DNA of 64,000 nucleotides, taken from Coriobacteriaceae bacterium EMTCatB1. GTDB lineage: Bacteria > Actinomycetota > Coriobacteriia > Anaerosomatales > Anaerosomataceae. A program made the translations under genes and the position numbers. The DNA lies in assembly GCA_001950395.1 (NCBI GenBank), contig BDLO01000001.1:533979-597978 (forward strand), written 5' to 3'. A model generated the notes under the pieces. That model was not told where the DNA came from and made no database searches. It worked only from the letters and a program-made list of their open reading frames with translations. Shown here piece after piece: positions 43,300-50,938 of the stretch; positions within the stretch are counted from its first letter, which is position 1; every line of letters starts with the position of its first letter.

Positions 43300-44492
43300 C
43301 GCGGCTCGTCATCGCCGCGCAGTCCGCGACGCACGGCGTTCGGGCCGAACCGCCTCCTGATCTCGTCCAGATTCTTCGCAAGAGCGGTCGAGCGCTCCCG
43401 CTCGGCGGACGCCTCCGTCTCGCCGAACAGCTCCAGCTGCTCCATCGGCTCGGTGAGCGCAGAAACGCCGAAGCCGAGCAACCGGACGCGCGTGCCGGGC
43501 GGGGCGAGGGACGCCAACAGCTCCCGCGCCGCCGGAAGCATCTCCTGCTCGAGGTAGGCAGGCTGCGAAAGCGTGGCCTGGGCGCTTCTGGTCGTCATGT
43601 CCGGATACCGCACCTTCACGGCCAGGGTGCGCCCCGCCAAACGGCGCGCGCGAAGCCGCGACGCCACCTTCTCGACCAGCCGTTCGAGACGCATCGCGGC
43701 CTCGTCGGGCGTGAGGTCGACCGGGAACGTGACCTCGTTCGAGAGGCTCTTCACCGGCCGCTCCGTCGCTACAGGCCGCGGATCGACCCCGCGTGCCCGA
43801 AGCACCGCCACGGGTCCGAACGATCCCAATGCCGCTACCGCGCGCTCCTCGTCCAGCGTGGCGAGCTCGCCGAGCGTCTTGACGCCGAAGCGAGCCAGCC
43901 GCTTCTGCGCAGCCGGGCCGATGCCAGGCAGCACGCTCACGGCAAGCGGCGCCAAGAACGCGGACTCCTCGCCTGGGCGCACGACAACTAGCCCGCCCGG
44001 CTTCTCCCGATCGGACGCGATCTTCGCGACCGTCTTCGAGGTGGCGACGCCGATCGAGCACGAGAGCCCCATGGCGCGCACCTTCTCCGCGATCGATCGA
44101 GCCACCTGCACAGGGTCTTCGCCGCTCTGGCCGGGCGTCACATCCAGGTACGCCTCGTCGATCGAGGCGACTTCCACGAGCGGCGTGACGTCGAAGAAGA
44201 TCTCTCTCACGCGTTGGGCGACTTCTCGGTAGCGGTCGAACCTCGGCCGCACCCACACCGCATCCGGGCACAGGCGGGCTGCCGCCGACGAGGCCATCGC
44301 CGAACGGACCCCGTGCGTGCGCGCTTCGTAGGATGCCGTCGCCACGACGCCGCGCGACTTCGGATCGCCGCCTACGACTACCGGCTTTCCGCGCAGCTCG
44401 GGCCTGTCCAGCTGCTCGACCGCGGCGAAGAACGCGTCCATGTCCACGTGGAGGATCGCCCGCGCCGCCCACGGTGTCGGTTCAACGCTCAT
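43287..44492 (-). CDS. dinB: DNA polymerase IV (Y family)
   Basis: 401 residues. Catalytic acids are intact: D17 and D19 in HVDMDAFFAAVEQ, D112 and E113 in ASIDEAYLDVT, so this is an active polymerase, unlike ImuB. The helix-hairpin-helix and little-finger regions follow (LPGIGPAAQKRLARFGVKTLGEL). Near the C-terminus, QLELF (352-356) is a typical clamp-binding motif. It converges on dnaE2 with a 13-base overlap of the 3' ends and diverges from nfo across 50 bases. I see no LexA box in that 50-base region. Confidence 0.94.
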   Translation of the reverse strand: MSVEPTPWAARAILHVDMDAFFAAVEQLDRPELRGKPVVVGGDPKSRGVVATASYEARTHGVRSAMASSAAARLCPDAVWVRPRFDRYREVAQRVREIFFDVTPLVEVASIDEAYLDVTPGQSGEDPVQVARSIAEKVRAMGLSCSIGVATSKTVAKIASDREKPGGLVVVRPGEESAFLAPLAVSVLPGIGPAAQKRLARFGVKTLGELATLDEERAVAALGSFGPVAVLRARGVDPRPVATERPVKSLSNEVTFPVDLTPDEAAMRLERLVEKVASRLRARRLAGRTLAVKVRYPDMTTRSAQATLSQPAYLEQEMLPAARELLASLAPPGTRVRLLGFGVSALTEPMEQLELFGETEASAERERSTALAKNLDEIRRRFGPNAVRRGLRGDDEPRQGS

Positions 44493-44542
44493 GGAAGAAG
44501 TGTAATGCTATCCACGACACCCACCGACTACGAAGGGCGGCC

Positions 44543-45385
44543 ATGCGGATCGGAGCACACGTACGCACGTCGAAGGGTCTCGTCGACGCCGTCACGTACG
44601 CGCGTTCAGTGGGATGCGAGACGATGCAGATCTTCGCGAAGACGCCGCTGCAGTGGCACGCGCCTGAGCGCGACGAACGCGATCTGTCGGCCTTCCGCAG
44701 CGCGCTCGCGGAGCACGGCATGACGCTCGCCGCCACCCACGGCGCGTACCTCGTGAACCTTGCGAGCCTCGATGAAGAGCTGTGGCTGCGCTCCATCGAT
44801 GCGCTTGCCGACGAGATCGTGCGAGCGGCGGATTTGGGAGCACCGGCGGTCGTGACCCACCTCGGAAGCGCTCCTGGCTCCCGCGAACATGCTTGCCTGC
44901 GCGTCGCTGCGGCGGCGACCCGCGCCCTCCAGATGACCGACGGATGCGCAGCGGGCGTGTTCCTCGAGAACTCGTCTGGCTCGGGCAGAACCCTTGGCTC
45001 GAGCTCCGAGGAGATCATCGCTGTGTTCGACGCGATCCCCGCGAGTCTCAAGACGCGCGTCGCAGTCTGCGTCGATACCTGCCACGCGCACGTCGCCGGC
45101 TACGACCTGTCGACGCCCTCGGGTTGGCGGACCCTACTGTCGCCGTTCGCGCGCGCGGAAGCTCGCGTCGCGCTCGTCCACGCGAACGACGCGCTCTACG
45201 GCTGCGGATCGCGTCGCGACCGGCACGCCTGGGTGGGAGAGGGCACCATCGGCGAGGCCGGCTTCGCCTTGCTGTTCGAGCAGGAGCAGCTGCACAACGC
45301 GGACGTCGTCGTAGAGATGCCGGGAGCGCCGCCTACGAAGGACGCCCTGAATGTGGCGCGATTGAAGGAGCTTCGCGACGGCTGA
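44543..45385 (+). CDS. nfo: Endonuclease IV (AP endonuclease)
   Basis: 280 residues, three-zinc TIM barrel. MRIGAHVRTSKGL opens the protein; THLGSAPGS, FLENSSGSGRTLGSSSEE, VDTCHAHVAGYDL, HANDALYGCGSRRDRHAWVGEGTIG and VVEMPG carry the metal-binding His, Glu and Asp residues. It cleaves abasic sites in base excision repair. Divergent from dinB. Its last 53 bases overlap the end of the convergent DnaQ-UvrC gene. Confidence 0.95.
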   Translation: MRIGAHVRTSKGLVDAVTYARSVGCETMQIFAKTPLQWHAPERDERDLSAFRSALAEHGMTLAATHGAYLVNLASLDEELWLRSIDALADEIVRAADLGAPAVVTHLGSAPGSREHACLRVAAAATRALQMTDGCAAGVFLENSSGSGRTLGSSSEEIIAVFDAIPASLKTRVAVCVDTCHAHVAGYDLSTPSGWRTLLSPFARAEARVALVHANDALYGCGSRRDRHAWVGEGTIGEAGFALLFEQEQLHNADVVVEMPGAPPTKDALNVARLKELRDG

Positions 45386-47057
45386 TCTCCGGAGCCTCGC
45401 CGAGGTCGACGCGCAAGAGCGCGATCACCGCTTGGACCAGCTCGTCCGGACCGCTTTCGAGCCAGACCTCCGCTGGCCGCGCGTGGCGACGATACGCGTC
45501 TACGATGAACAGCTCTCGAAGCTGCCTGGCCGTGAGGTTGCGGGGATCCTCGGCCATCCTGTCCGGGGAGAACGCCCGACGAGCGGCCAGTGTGAGCTTG
45601 TCGACGAATCGGCGGGCATCGTCGTCCTCGAGGCGCCCGCGGACCACAGAGGCGACGCGGCCATGCCTGATGAGCAGCACCGTCGCTTCGTTATCGTGCC
45701 TTTCGACGATGGCCGAGCCGCGATGAGATGTCGCAGACCGCACGACGTCGAGTGCAGACACGCACCTGTCCAGCGCTTTCAGCGTGTCGCGGTACACGAT
45801 GGCGTCCTCGTAGCGCATGTCCATGGCAGCGCGTTCCCTGAGCGCCTGGAGCGTGGCACGGAAGCGCGCGTGGCCACCGTCGAACACGGACAAGGCGGCC
45901 GTCACGCGCGCCCCGTACTCGTCAGGCTCGATGGCGCCGATGCAGGGGCGTGGACAGGACGATGCGCTCCGGTGGACGCACTCCACAAGACAAGCAGCGC
46001 CGTTCAGACGACGTCCGCACATGCGCAACCCGAACTGCTCTTTGAGCGCCGTCACGACGCGACGGACAGCCCACACGTTCGTGAACGGACCGATCGCCGT
46101 GCCGCTCCGAGGGCGACGAGTCATCACGGTCAACGCGGGATATGCCTGTTTGGTGTCGACCCGGATGTACACCATGCGCCGGCCACGCTCGCAGTCGGCG
46201 TTGAACGGTGGCGCGTACCGCGCCTTGAGCCGGCTTTCCAGCAGCTGGGCATGCAGCGCCGTCGAGCACTTCAACGCACGAACCTTCGCTGTCGAGGCGA
46301 CCGCGCTTCCAGCGGAGTCGTCCGGCGACCTGTAGAAGAAGCTTCGCACCCTGGATCGGATGCGCCGCGCTCGAGCCACGTACAGCACACGGCCGCGCTC
46401 GTCCATAAGCGCGAAGACCCCAGGTCCGTCAGACAGGTCGGTCGTGAGCGCCAGCTTCCGAGCCAGGTCGCCGCGAGCGGGAAGCCCGCAGATGCGAGCG
46501 ACGTCCGCCGCGTCCGTCAGCCCCATGCTCGTGAGCTCGCCCAGCATCGCGGAGAAGACCTCAGCGGTCGCGAGGGCATCCGCCAGAGCGCGGTGCGTCG
46601 GGGCGCCCGACGTGCCGTACCGTGCGGACACGTCACGGAGGTTGTGACGGCGCTCCGTCGGATGCAAGCGCCGCGAGAGGATCAGCGTGTCCAAGACGGG
46701 ACGCGGGATGGGCTCGCATCCGGTGCGCTCCGACTCGTAGTCCAGGAACCCCATGTCAAAGCGATGGTTGTGCGCCACGAGCACCGCGCCCTGCGCGAAC
46801 GCCCTGAACGCGCACACGGCCTCCGCGACTGACGGAGCGTCGCGCACCATGTCATCCGTGATCCCAGTCAACTCGACGATGGCTGGCGGGATCGGAGAGG
46901 AAGGGCGAACGAGAGTCTCGAAGTACCCGACGATCGCGCCCTTGCTTACCCGCACTGCGCCGATCTCGATGATGGAGTCGTGCCCCGGGACGGGTCCCGT
47001 GGTCTCGATGTCGACGGTCACGAAGTCGCCGTCGGTGAGTGTCGTCGCGCCTAGCAT
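45333..47057 (-). CDS. DEDDh exonuclease / UvrC-like (Cho-like) nuclease fusion
   Basis: 574 residues. N-terminal DnaQ-type exonuclease: D16/E18 in FVTVDIETTG, HNHRFDMGFLD, and the late HRALADALAT. From about residue 190 comes a GIY-YIG domain like UvrC, GPGVFALMDERGRVLYVARA, with the glutamate in LLESRLKARY. Later comes a UVR-like helix pair (MRYEDAIVYRDTLKALD). The first GIY tyrosine is Phe here. Such fusions are typical of actinobacteria and act in repair. ATG 47057 is chosen because the extended -10 at 47092-47084 leaves a 20-base leader; an upstream ATG at 47138 would precede that promoter. Confidence 0.87.
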   Translation of the reverse strand: MLGATTLTDGDFVTVDIETTGPVPGHDSIIEIGAVRVSKGAIVGYFETLVRPSSPIPPAIVELTGITDDMVRDAPSVAEAVCAFRAFAQGAVLVAHNHRFDMGFLDYESERTGCEPIPRPVLDTLILSRRLHPTERRHNLRDVSARYGTSGAPTHRALADALATAEVFSAMLGELTSMGLTDAADVARICGLPARGDLARKLALTTDLSDGPGVFALMDERGRVLYVARARRIRSRVRSFFYRSPDDSAGSAVASTAKVRALKCSTALHAQLLESRLKARYAPPFNADCERGRRMVYIRVDTKQAYPALTVMTRRPRSGTAIGPFTNVWAVRRVVTALKEQFGLRMCGRRLNGAACLVECVHRSASSCPRPCIGAIEPDEYGARVTAALSVFDGGHARFRATLQALRERAAMDMRYEDAIVYRDTLKALDRCVSALDVVRSATSHRGSAIVERHDNEATVLLIRHGRVASVVRGRLEDDDARRFVDKLTLAARRAFSPDRMAEDPRNLTARQLRELFIVDAYRRHARPAEVWLESGPDELVQAVIALLRVDLGEAPEISRREAPSIAPHSGRPS

Positions 47058-47083
47058 CGAACCTGCCGTGTCGTGGTGAGAGA

Positions 47084-47092
47084 ATCCTAGCA
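47084..47092 (-). promoter_or_regulatory. Extended -10 promoter of the DnaQ-UvrC gene
   Basis: Minus strand TGCTAGGAT, same TGCTANNNT form as at other genes in the window, about 27 bases before ATG 47057. It decides the start chosen for that gene. Confidence 0.45.
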
Positions 47093-47184
47093 CAACGGCT
47101 GCTGTCGTGTTGTCCGTCACAGTCTGCCGGCGTAGCATTGGTGTAGGATTGCTCAGGAGTGCCCGGCGTCGTCAGGAGCATGAG

Positions 47185-48207
47185 ATGAGACTGGTGATCA
47201 TCGGCGTCGACCCAGCGACGGGAGCCGCCACTGCAATCGTCGAGTCGGTCTTCTCCAGCCGGGAGGAGGCGTTGTCTGCTCTAGCCAGCGCTGCGTCGTC
47301 GGAGGAAACGTGGCTGGAAGGATACGACCTTCACCTGGTCGACCTCGACAGCGCAACGCCGGTCCTGCTGCTCCGCATACCCTCGGTGGCGCTTCCCGCG
47401 GAACCGGCCATCGCCAGCGAACCGAGCGAGCACGACGCTGGAATGCAGCCCGAAGAGCAGGGCGTGCCTGCCGTCGTGAGCGAGCCGGAGCAACCGCTCG
47501 GCGAACCCGATCTCACGTACGTCGAAACTGCGGTCACGTCCGCAGCGCAGCTGCCAGAGCCACTGGCTGCAGAGGCCTCTCCAGCGGAGGCGGTCCTCGA
47601 CGAGGATGCCTTCGCGGTGCCTTCGGAGGCAGCGCCCGTCGAAGCGGCGAGCAGCGTCGACGACTTGGCTGCCGCGCTGGCCTCGTTCGAGCCCGCGCCC
47701 GCGATCGAGCCGGGACCGACGACGCCGGAAGCAGAGGAGTCGGAGCCCTCAGACGACGCCTTGCTCGAGGCGCTCAGGCGCGCGGCGGACACCCTCGTGC
47801 AGCAAGGCATCGAAGTGCCCGAGCCTCCGGCCGTCGAGACAGAGACCGCGGCAGCCGACCTCGAGCCCATCGTGGTGGAGACCGAGCCGCTCGCGACGGC
47901 AGAGCCGGTTCCGGATGTCCCCGTCTCTGAGCCCCTTGGGGTCGTCGAGGCAGAGCCGGTTGTCAGCGCCGAGGCCCAGCCGCCGGTCGACCTCGAACCG
48001 GTGCGTCCGGTCATCATGGGCGAGTACCCTGAGGAGATCTCGGCAGACGAGCCCACGCAGGTCGCCGAGACGAAACCATACGAGCCCTCTGGCGAGCTCG
48101 AGATCGGGGCGTACACCTGCAAGGACTGCGTGTACTTCAGCACCTGTCCCAAGGCAGGGGAGAGCACACCGGCGGAGTGCGGCACGTTCCAGTGGCGTTC
48201 CTTCTGA
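47185..48207 (+). CDS. Unknown protein: small N-terminal domain, long acidic Pro/Ala/Glu linker, C-terminal cysteine motif
   Basis: 340 residues, not recognised. About 75 residues at the N-terminus look globular (RLVIIGVDPATGAATAIVES, then a helix and LHLVDLDSATPVLLLRIP). Residues 80-305 are a low-complexity linker full of Pro, Ala, Glu and Val. The C-terminus is ordered again: CKDCVYFSTCPKAGE followed by AECGTF, a CX2CX5CX10C pattern that could bind zinc or an Fe-S cluster. There is no signal peptide or membrane helix. AGGAG lies seven bases before ATG 47185. It is divergent from the DnaQ-UvrC gene. Confidence 0.75.
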   Translation: MRLVIIGVDPATGAATAIVESVFSSREEALSALASAASSEETWLEGYDLHLVDLDSATPVLLLRIPSVALPAEPAIASEPSEHDAGMQPEEQGVPAVVSEPEQPLGEPDLTYVETAVTSAAQLPEPLAAEASPAEAVLDEDAFAVPSEAAPVEAASSVDDLAAALASFEPAPAIEPGPTTPEAEESEPSDDALLEALRRAADTLVQQGIEVPEPPAVETETAAADLEPIVVETEPLATAEPVPDVPVSEPLGVVEAEPVVSAEAQPPVDLEPVRPVIMGEYPEEISADEPTQVAETKPYEPSGELEIGAYTCKDCVYFSTCPKAGESTPAECGTFQWRSF

Positions 48208-48221
48208 GCCACAAAATATCG

Positions 48222-48262
48222 TTGGCACAGATGGCCCGGCTACAATATACTGTAGCCGGGCC
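48222..48262 (+). promoter_or_regulatory. Promoter centred in a perfect 30-bp palindrome (putative operator) upstream of the chelatase gene
   Basis: TTGGCA (48222-48227), 18-base spacer, TATACT (48246-48251). The arms GGCCCGGCTACA (48233-48244) and TGTAGCCGGGCC (48251-48262) are perfect inverted repeats around ATATAC, so the -10 lies at the centre of the dyad. It may be a repressor site. As RNA it would also be a 12-bp hairpin able to end the upstream transcript, though only a weak T-rich stretch follows. Confidence 0.6.
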
Positions 48263-48287
48263 GTTCTCTTGACGGGAGAAGCACGAC

Positions 48288-50258
48288 GTGTCGCGGAAGC
48301 GATTCCCCTTCTCGGCCATCGTTGGGCAGGAGGCGCTGAAGACGGCGCTCGTGATCAACGCCGTCGACCCGAGGATCGGCGGCGTGCTGATCAGGGGCCA
48401 CAAGGGCACCGCCAAGTCCACGGCTGTCCGCGCGCTCGCTTCCGTGCTCCCGCCCATCGAGGTCGTCGACGGATGCCGGTACGGTTGCGACCCGAACGAC
48501 ATCTCCTCTCTGTGCTCCGAATGTCTCGCCCGGGCGAAGGACGGACCGCTCCCTCGAGCCAGACGCCCAGTGCGAGTCGTGGACCTTCCCGTCTCCGCCA
48601 CTGAAGACCGCCTCGTCGGCACGCTCGACATCGAGCACGCGCTCAAACACGGCGAGCGCGCGTTCGAGCCGGGGCTGCTCGCTGAGGCGAACCGTGGCAT
48701 CCTCTACGTCGACGAGGTCAACCTCCTCGACGACCACCTCGTCGACGCACTCTTGGACGCCGCAGCCAGCGGCGTGAACGTCGTCGAACGCGAGGGAGTG
48801 CGGCACGAGCATCCTGCACGGTTCATCCTGGTCGGCACCATGAACCCAGAAGAAGGGGAGCTGCGTCCCCAGCTGCTCGATCGCTTCGGGCTGTGCGTCG
48901 ATGTCGAGACGATCGCCGATCCAGCGCAGCGCGTCGAAGTCATGCGGCGGCGGCGCGCTTTCGAGGACGATCCGGCGTCCTTTGCACGCGAGTGGGCGTC
49001 AGCCGACGATGCGCTTCAGCGCTCCATCATCGAGGCCAGGCGGCTCCTCGACGACGTCGAGTTGGACGACGACCTCCTGTTCCTGATCGCCTCGATCTGC
49101 GCCTCCTTGGGCGTGGAAGGCCATCGAGCCGATCTCGTCATGGCCAGAGCAGCCACCGCCTTCGCGCTGATATCCGGCGATCACGAGGTGCGCCCAGCGC
49201 ACGTGAAGGCCGTCGCTCCGCTGGTTCTCGCGCATCGGATGCGGAAGACGCCGTTCGAAGATCGAGAGCACCCAGGCGACCGACTGCAGCAGGCGCTTGC
49301 GCAGGCCGACGGCCACGAGCAGCCCGACAACGACGTGCGCCAGCTCGTCCCGGCTGAAGCCGGTTCGGCGTCGGAGCCGGAGCGCGAACGCGCTGCGCGC
49401 GTCCGGCTTCGTGAGGCGGGCGCGCCTGACGGAGACGCGCCGCTGCTCCACCTCGACGAGGACCTTGACCGCATCCGGCGGTCCGTGGCCGGACGCACAC
49501 AGAGGAGCACGTCGCACGACGGCACCGGCAGGTACACCAGGTCCGAGCCGGTTCGGCCCGGGTCCCGCATCGACATCGCCTTCGATGCGACGATCCGCGC
49601 GGCGGCCTCCCATCAGTCCGAGCGCGAGGGGGAGCTCGCTATCAAGCTCGAGCCGTCCGACCTCCGCAACAAAATCCGCACGCGGCGTGTCGGCGCTTCC
49701 ATCGTCTTTTGCGTCGATGCCAGCGGATCCATGGGCGCATCGAACCGCATGGAGGCCGCCAAGGCCGCCGTGCTCGAGCTCCTCGTCGGCGCCTACCAGC
49801 GCAGGGACAGGGTGGGGCTGGTCGCGTTCCGCGGAGAGGGGGCTGATGTCCTGCTCGCGCCCACAGCAAGCGTCGAGCTCGCACAGCTCAAGCTTCGATC
49901 CCTGCCGGTCGGAGGAGCTACTCCGCTCGCTCACGGCCTCATCCGCTCGCTCGAGGTCCTCGAGTCGGAGCGGAAGCGGAACCACGAGGTGGTGCCGTGG
50001 CTCGTCTTGGTGACCGACGGTCGCGCCAACGTCGGAGTGAACGGCGGCCTCGGGTCTGAGGACGCCCGGGCGGCGGCCCAGCAGATCCGTGAGCGCGACA
50101 TCCGCACGATCGTGATCGACACCACCGCCGTGCCTGGCGGGGGATCGGCCGCGCGTGAGATCGCTCGCGTCGCCGGCGCTGACTACGTGCGGCTCACCAC
50201 GGTCGACAGCGACTCGCTCCTCGGGATCGTGAAGACCCGAGTGGGGCTCGCCGGCTAG
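48288..50258 (+). CDS. Mg/Co-chelatase-type protein, ChlI-ChlD fusion
   Basis: 656 residues. AAA+ domain first: P-loop GHKGTAKST, a cysteine cluster (CRYGCDP...CSEC) typical of putative cobaltochelatase partners, and Walker [14 protein letters not shown]. An acidic/basic linker follows (about 340-440), then a VWA domain from about 460 with MIDAS motif [16 protein letters not shown] and GGATPL. Such fusions drive metal insertion with a large CobN/ChlH subunit, which is not in the window. The cob genes at 15-18 kb make cobalt chelation a reasonable guess. GTG 48288 has GGGAGAAG seven bases upstream. Confidence 0.88.
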   Translation: MSRKRFPFSAIVGQEALKTALVINAVDPRIGGVLIRGHKGTAKSTAVRALASVLPPIEVVDGCRYGCDPNDISSLCSECLARAKDGPLPRARRPVRVVDLPVSATEDRLVGTLDIEHALKHGERAFEPGLLAEANRGILYVDEVNLLDDHLVDALLDAAASGVNVVEREGVRHEHPARFILVGTMNPEEGELRPQLLDRFGLCVDVETIADPAQRVEVMRRRRAFEDDPASFAREWASADDALQRSIIEARRLLDDVELDDDLLFLIASICASLGVEGHRADLVMARAATAFALISGDHEVRPAHVKAVAPLVLAHRMRKTPFEDREHPGDRLQQALAQADGHEQPDNDVRQLVPAEAGSASEPERERAARVRLREAGAPDGDAPLLHLDEDLDRIRRSVAGRTQRSTSHDGTGRYTRSEPVRPGSRIDIAFDATIRAAASHQSEREGELAIKLEPSDLRNKIRTRRVGASIVFCVDASGSMGASNRMEAAKAAVLELLVGAYQRRDRVGLVAFRGEGADVLLAPTASVELAQLKLRSLPVGGATPLAHGLIRSLEVLESERKRNHEVVPWLVLVTDGRANVGVNGGLGSEDARAAAQQIRERDIRTIVIDTTAVPGGGSAAREIARVAGADYVRLTTVDSDSLLGIVKTRVGLAG

Positions 50259-50273
50259 CCAGGACAGGAGCGC

Positions 50274-50615
50274 GAGGAGCGGGCCTGTAAGCCGGATTCT
50301 GTCGAGGACGGCCATCTATCTGGGACCGCCGTTGCCGACGGCCTCGAGCGGGCATACCCGAGCGACGGCCGGGCCAGCCTTGACCGCTCCTATTCGCCCT
50401 TGCTCCGGGTGGGGTTTGCCAAGCCGCCACGTCACCGTGACGCTGGTGCGCTCTTGCCGCACCGTTTCAGCTTTTCTCCCGCGTGCGCGGGGGAGTTTTC
50501 TTTTCTGTGGCACTTTCCGTCGGGTCGCCCCGCCAGGCTGTTAGCCTGCACCCTGCCCTGTGGAGTCCGGACTTTCCTCACGCGTGAACGCGCGCGGCCG
50601 TCTAGCCCGCTCCTC
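50274..50615 (-). ncRNA. rnpB: RNase P RNA, bacterial type A
   Basis: Minus-strand RNA of about 342 nt. The outer helix is formed by GAGGAGCGGGC at the 5' end (50615-50605) and GCCCGCTCCTC at the 3' end. Conserved parts are seen in order: GAGGAAAGTCCGGACTCC, CAGGGCAGGGTGC, ...GGCTAACAGCCTGGCGGGGCGACC..., CGGAAAGTGCCACAGAAAA, and near the 3' end ACAGAATCCGGCTTACAGG. It is the catalytic RNA for tRNA 5' maturation. Its promoter lies just upstream, and the two tRNA genes are directly before it on the same strand. Confidence 0.96.
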
Positions 50616-50622
50616 ATAACCT

Positions 50623-50631
50623 AGTCTAGCA
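50623..50631 (-). promoter_or_regulatory. Extended -10 promoter of rnpB
   Basis: Minus strand TGCTAGACT. The expected start, six to seven bases later, coincides with the first base of the RNase P RNA. Confidence 0.55.
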
Positions 50632-50644
50632 CCCGAGGGCTCCC

Positions 50645-50673
50645 AAAAGCGAACGACCGCCCGGAGGCGGTCG
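50645..50673 (-). terminator. Terminator of the tRNA-Gln/tRNA-Glu transcript
   Basis: Perfect 8-bp stem CGACCGCC / GGCGGTCG with a 4-base loop (50654-50673), followed on the minus strand by TTCGCTTTT. Confidence 0.65.
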
Positions 50674-50681
50674 GTTGTGCT

Positions 50682-50758
50682 TGGTAGCCCGTACGGGATT
50701 CGAACCCGTGATCTCCGCCTTGAGAGGGCGGTGTCCTAGTCCACTAGACGAACGGGCC
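50682..50758 (-). tRNA. tRNA-Glu(CTC)
   Basis: Cloverleaf on the minus strand: acceptor GGCCCGT...ACGGGCT with one G-U end pair, anticodon stem CCGCC/GGCGG with loop CTCTCAA (anticodon CTC), T-arm ACGGG-TTCGAAT-CCCGT and an encoded CCA. Second gene of the tRNA pair. Confidence 0.95.
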
Positions 50759-50776
50759 ATATTCGCTTACGTCGCC

Positions 50777-50850
50777 TGGCTGGGGCGGGAGGAGTCGAAC
50801 CCCCACATACGGAACCAGAATCCGCTGTCCTGCCATTAGACGACGCCCCA
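50777..50850 (-). tRNA. tRNA-Gln(CTG)
   Basis: Minus-strand cloverleaf beginning TGGGGCG and ending CGCCCCA-G-CCA. The U1-A72 pair is typical of tRNA-Gln. The anticodon loop TTCTGGT gives anticodon CTG. T-loop GTTCGACTC is present and CCA is encoded. It is 18 bases upstream of tRNA-Glu. Confidence 0.95.
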
Positions 50851-50891
50851 GTAGCGACATCCTGCGGCCGCCCTGCCGGGCGCGAGAAGGT

Positions 50892-50920
50892 ATGCTACCC
50901 AGCGCCTCTCGCGGTGTCAA
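50892..50920 (-). promoter_or_regulatory. Consensus promoter of the tRNA-Gln/tRNA-Glu unit
   Basis: Minus strand TTGACA (50920-50915), 17-base spacer, TAGCAT (50897-50892), about 42 bases before tRNA-Gln. Confidence 0.75.
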
Positions 50921-50938
50921 GCACCGACGCCGGTCTCG

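Noticed and set aside
43287-44492. ImuB instead of DinB
   Set aside because: All catalytic acids (D17, D19, D112, E113) are present; ImuB proteins have lost them.
48241-48252. ACAATATACTGT as an NrdR box
   Set aside because: Only one box is present, NrdR sites come in pairs, and no ribonucleotide reductase gene is near; it is the centre of a larger perfect palindrome.
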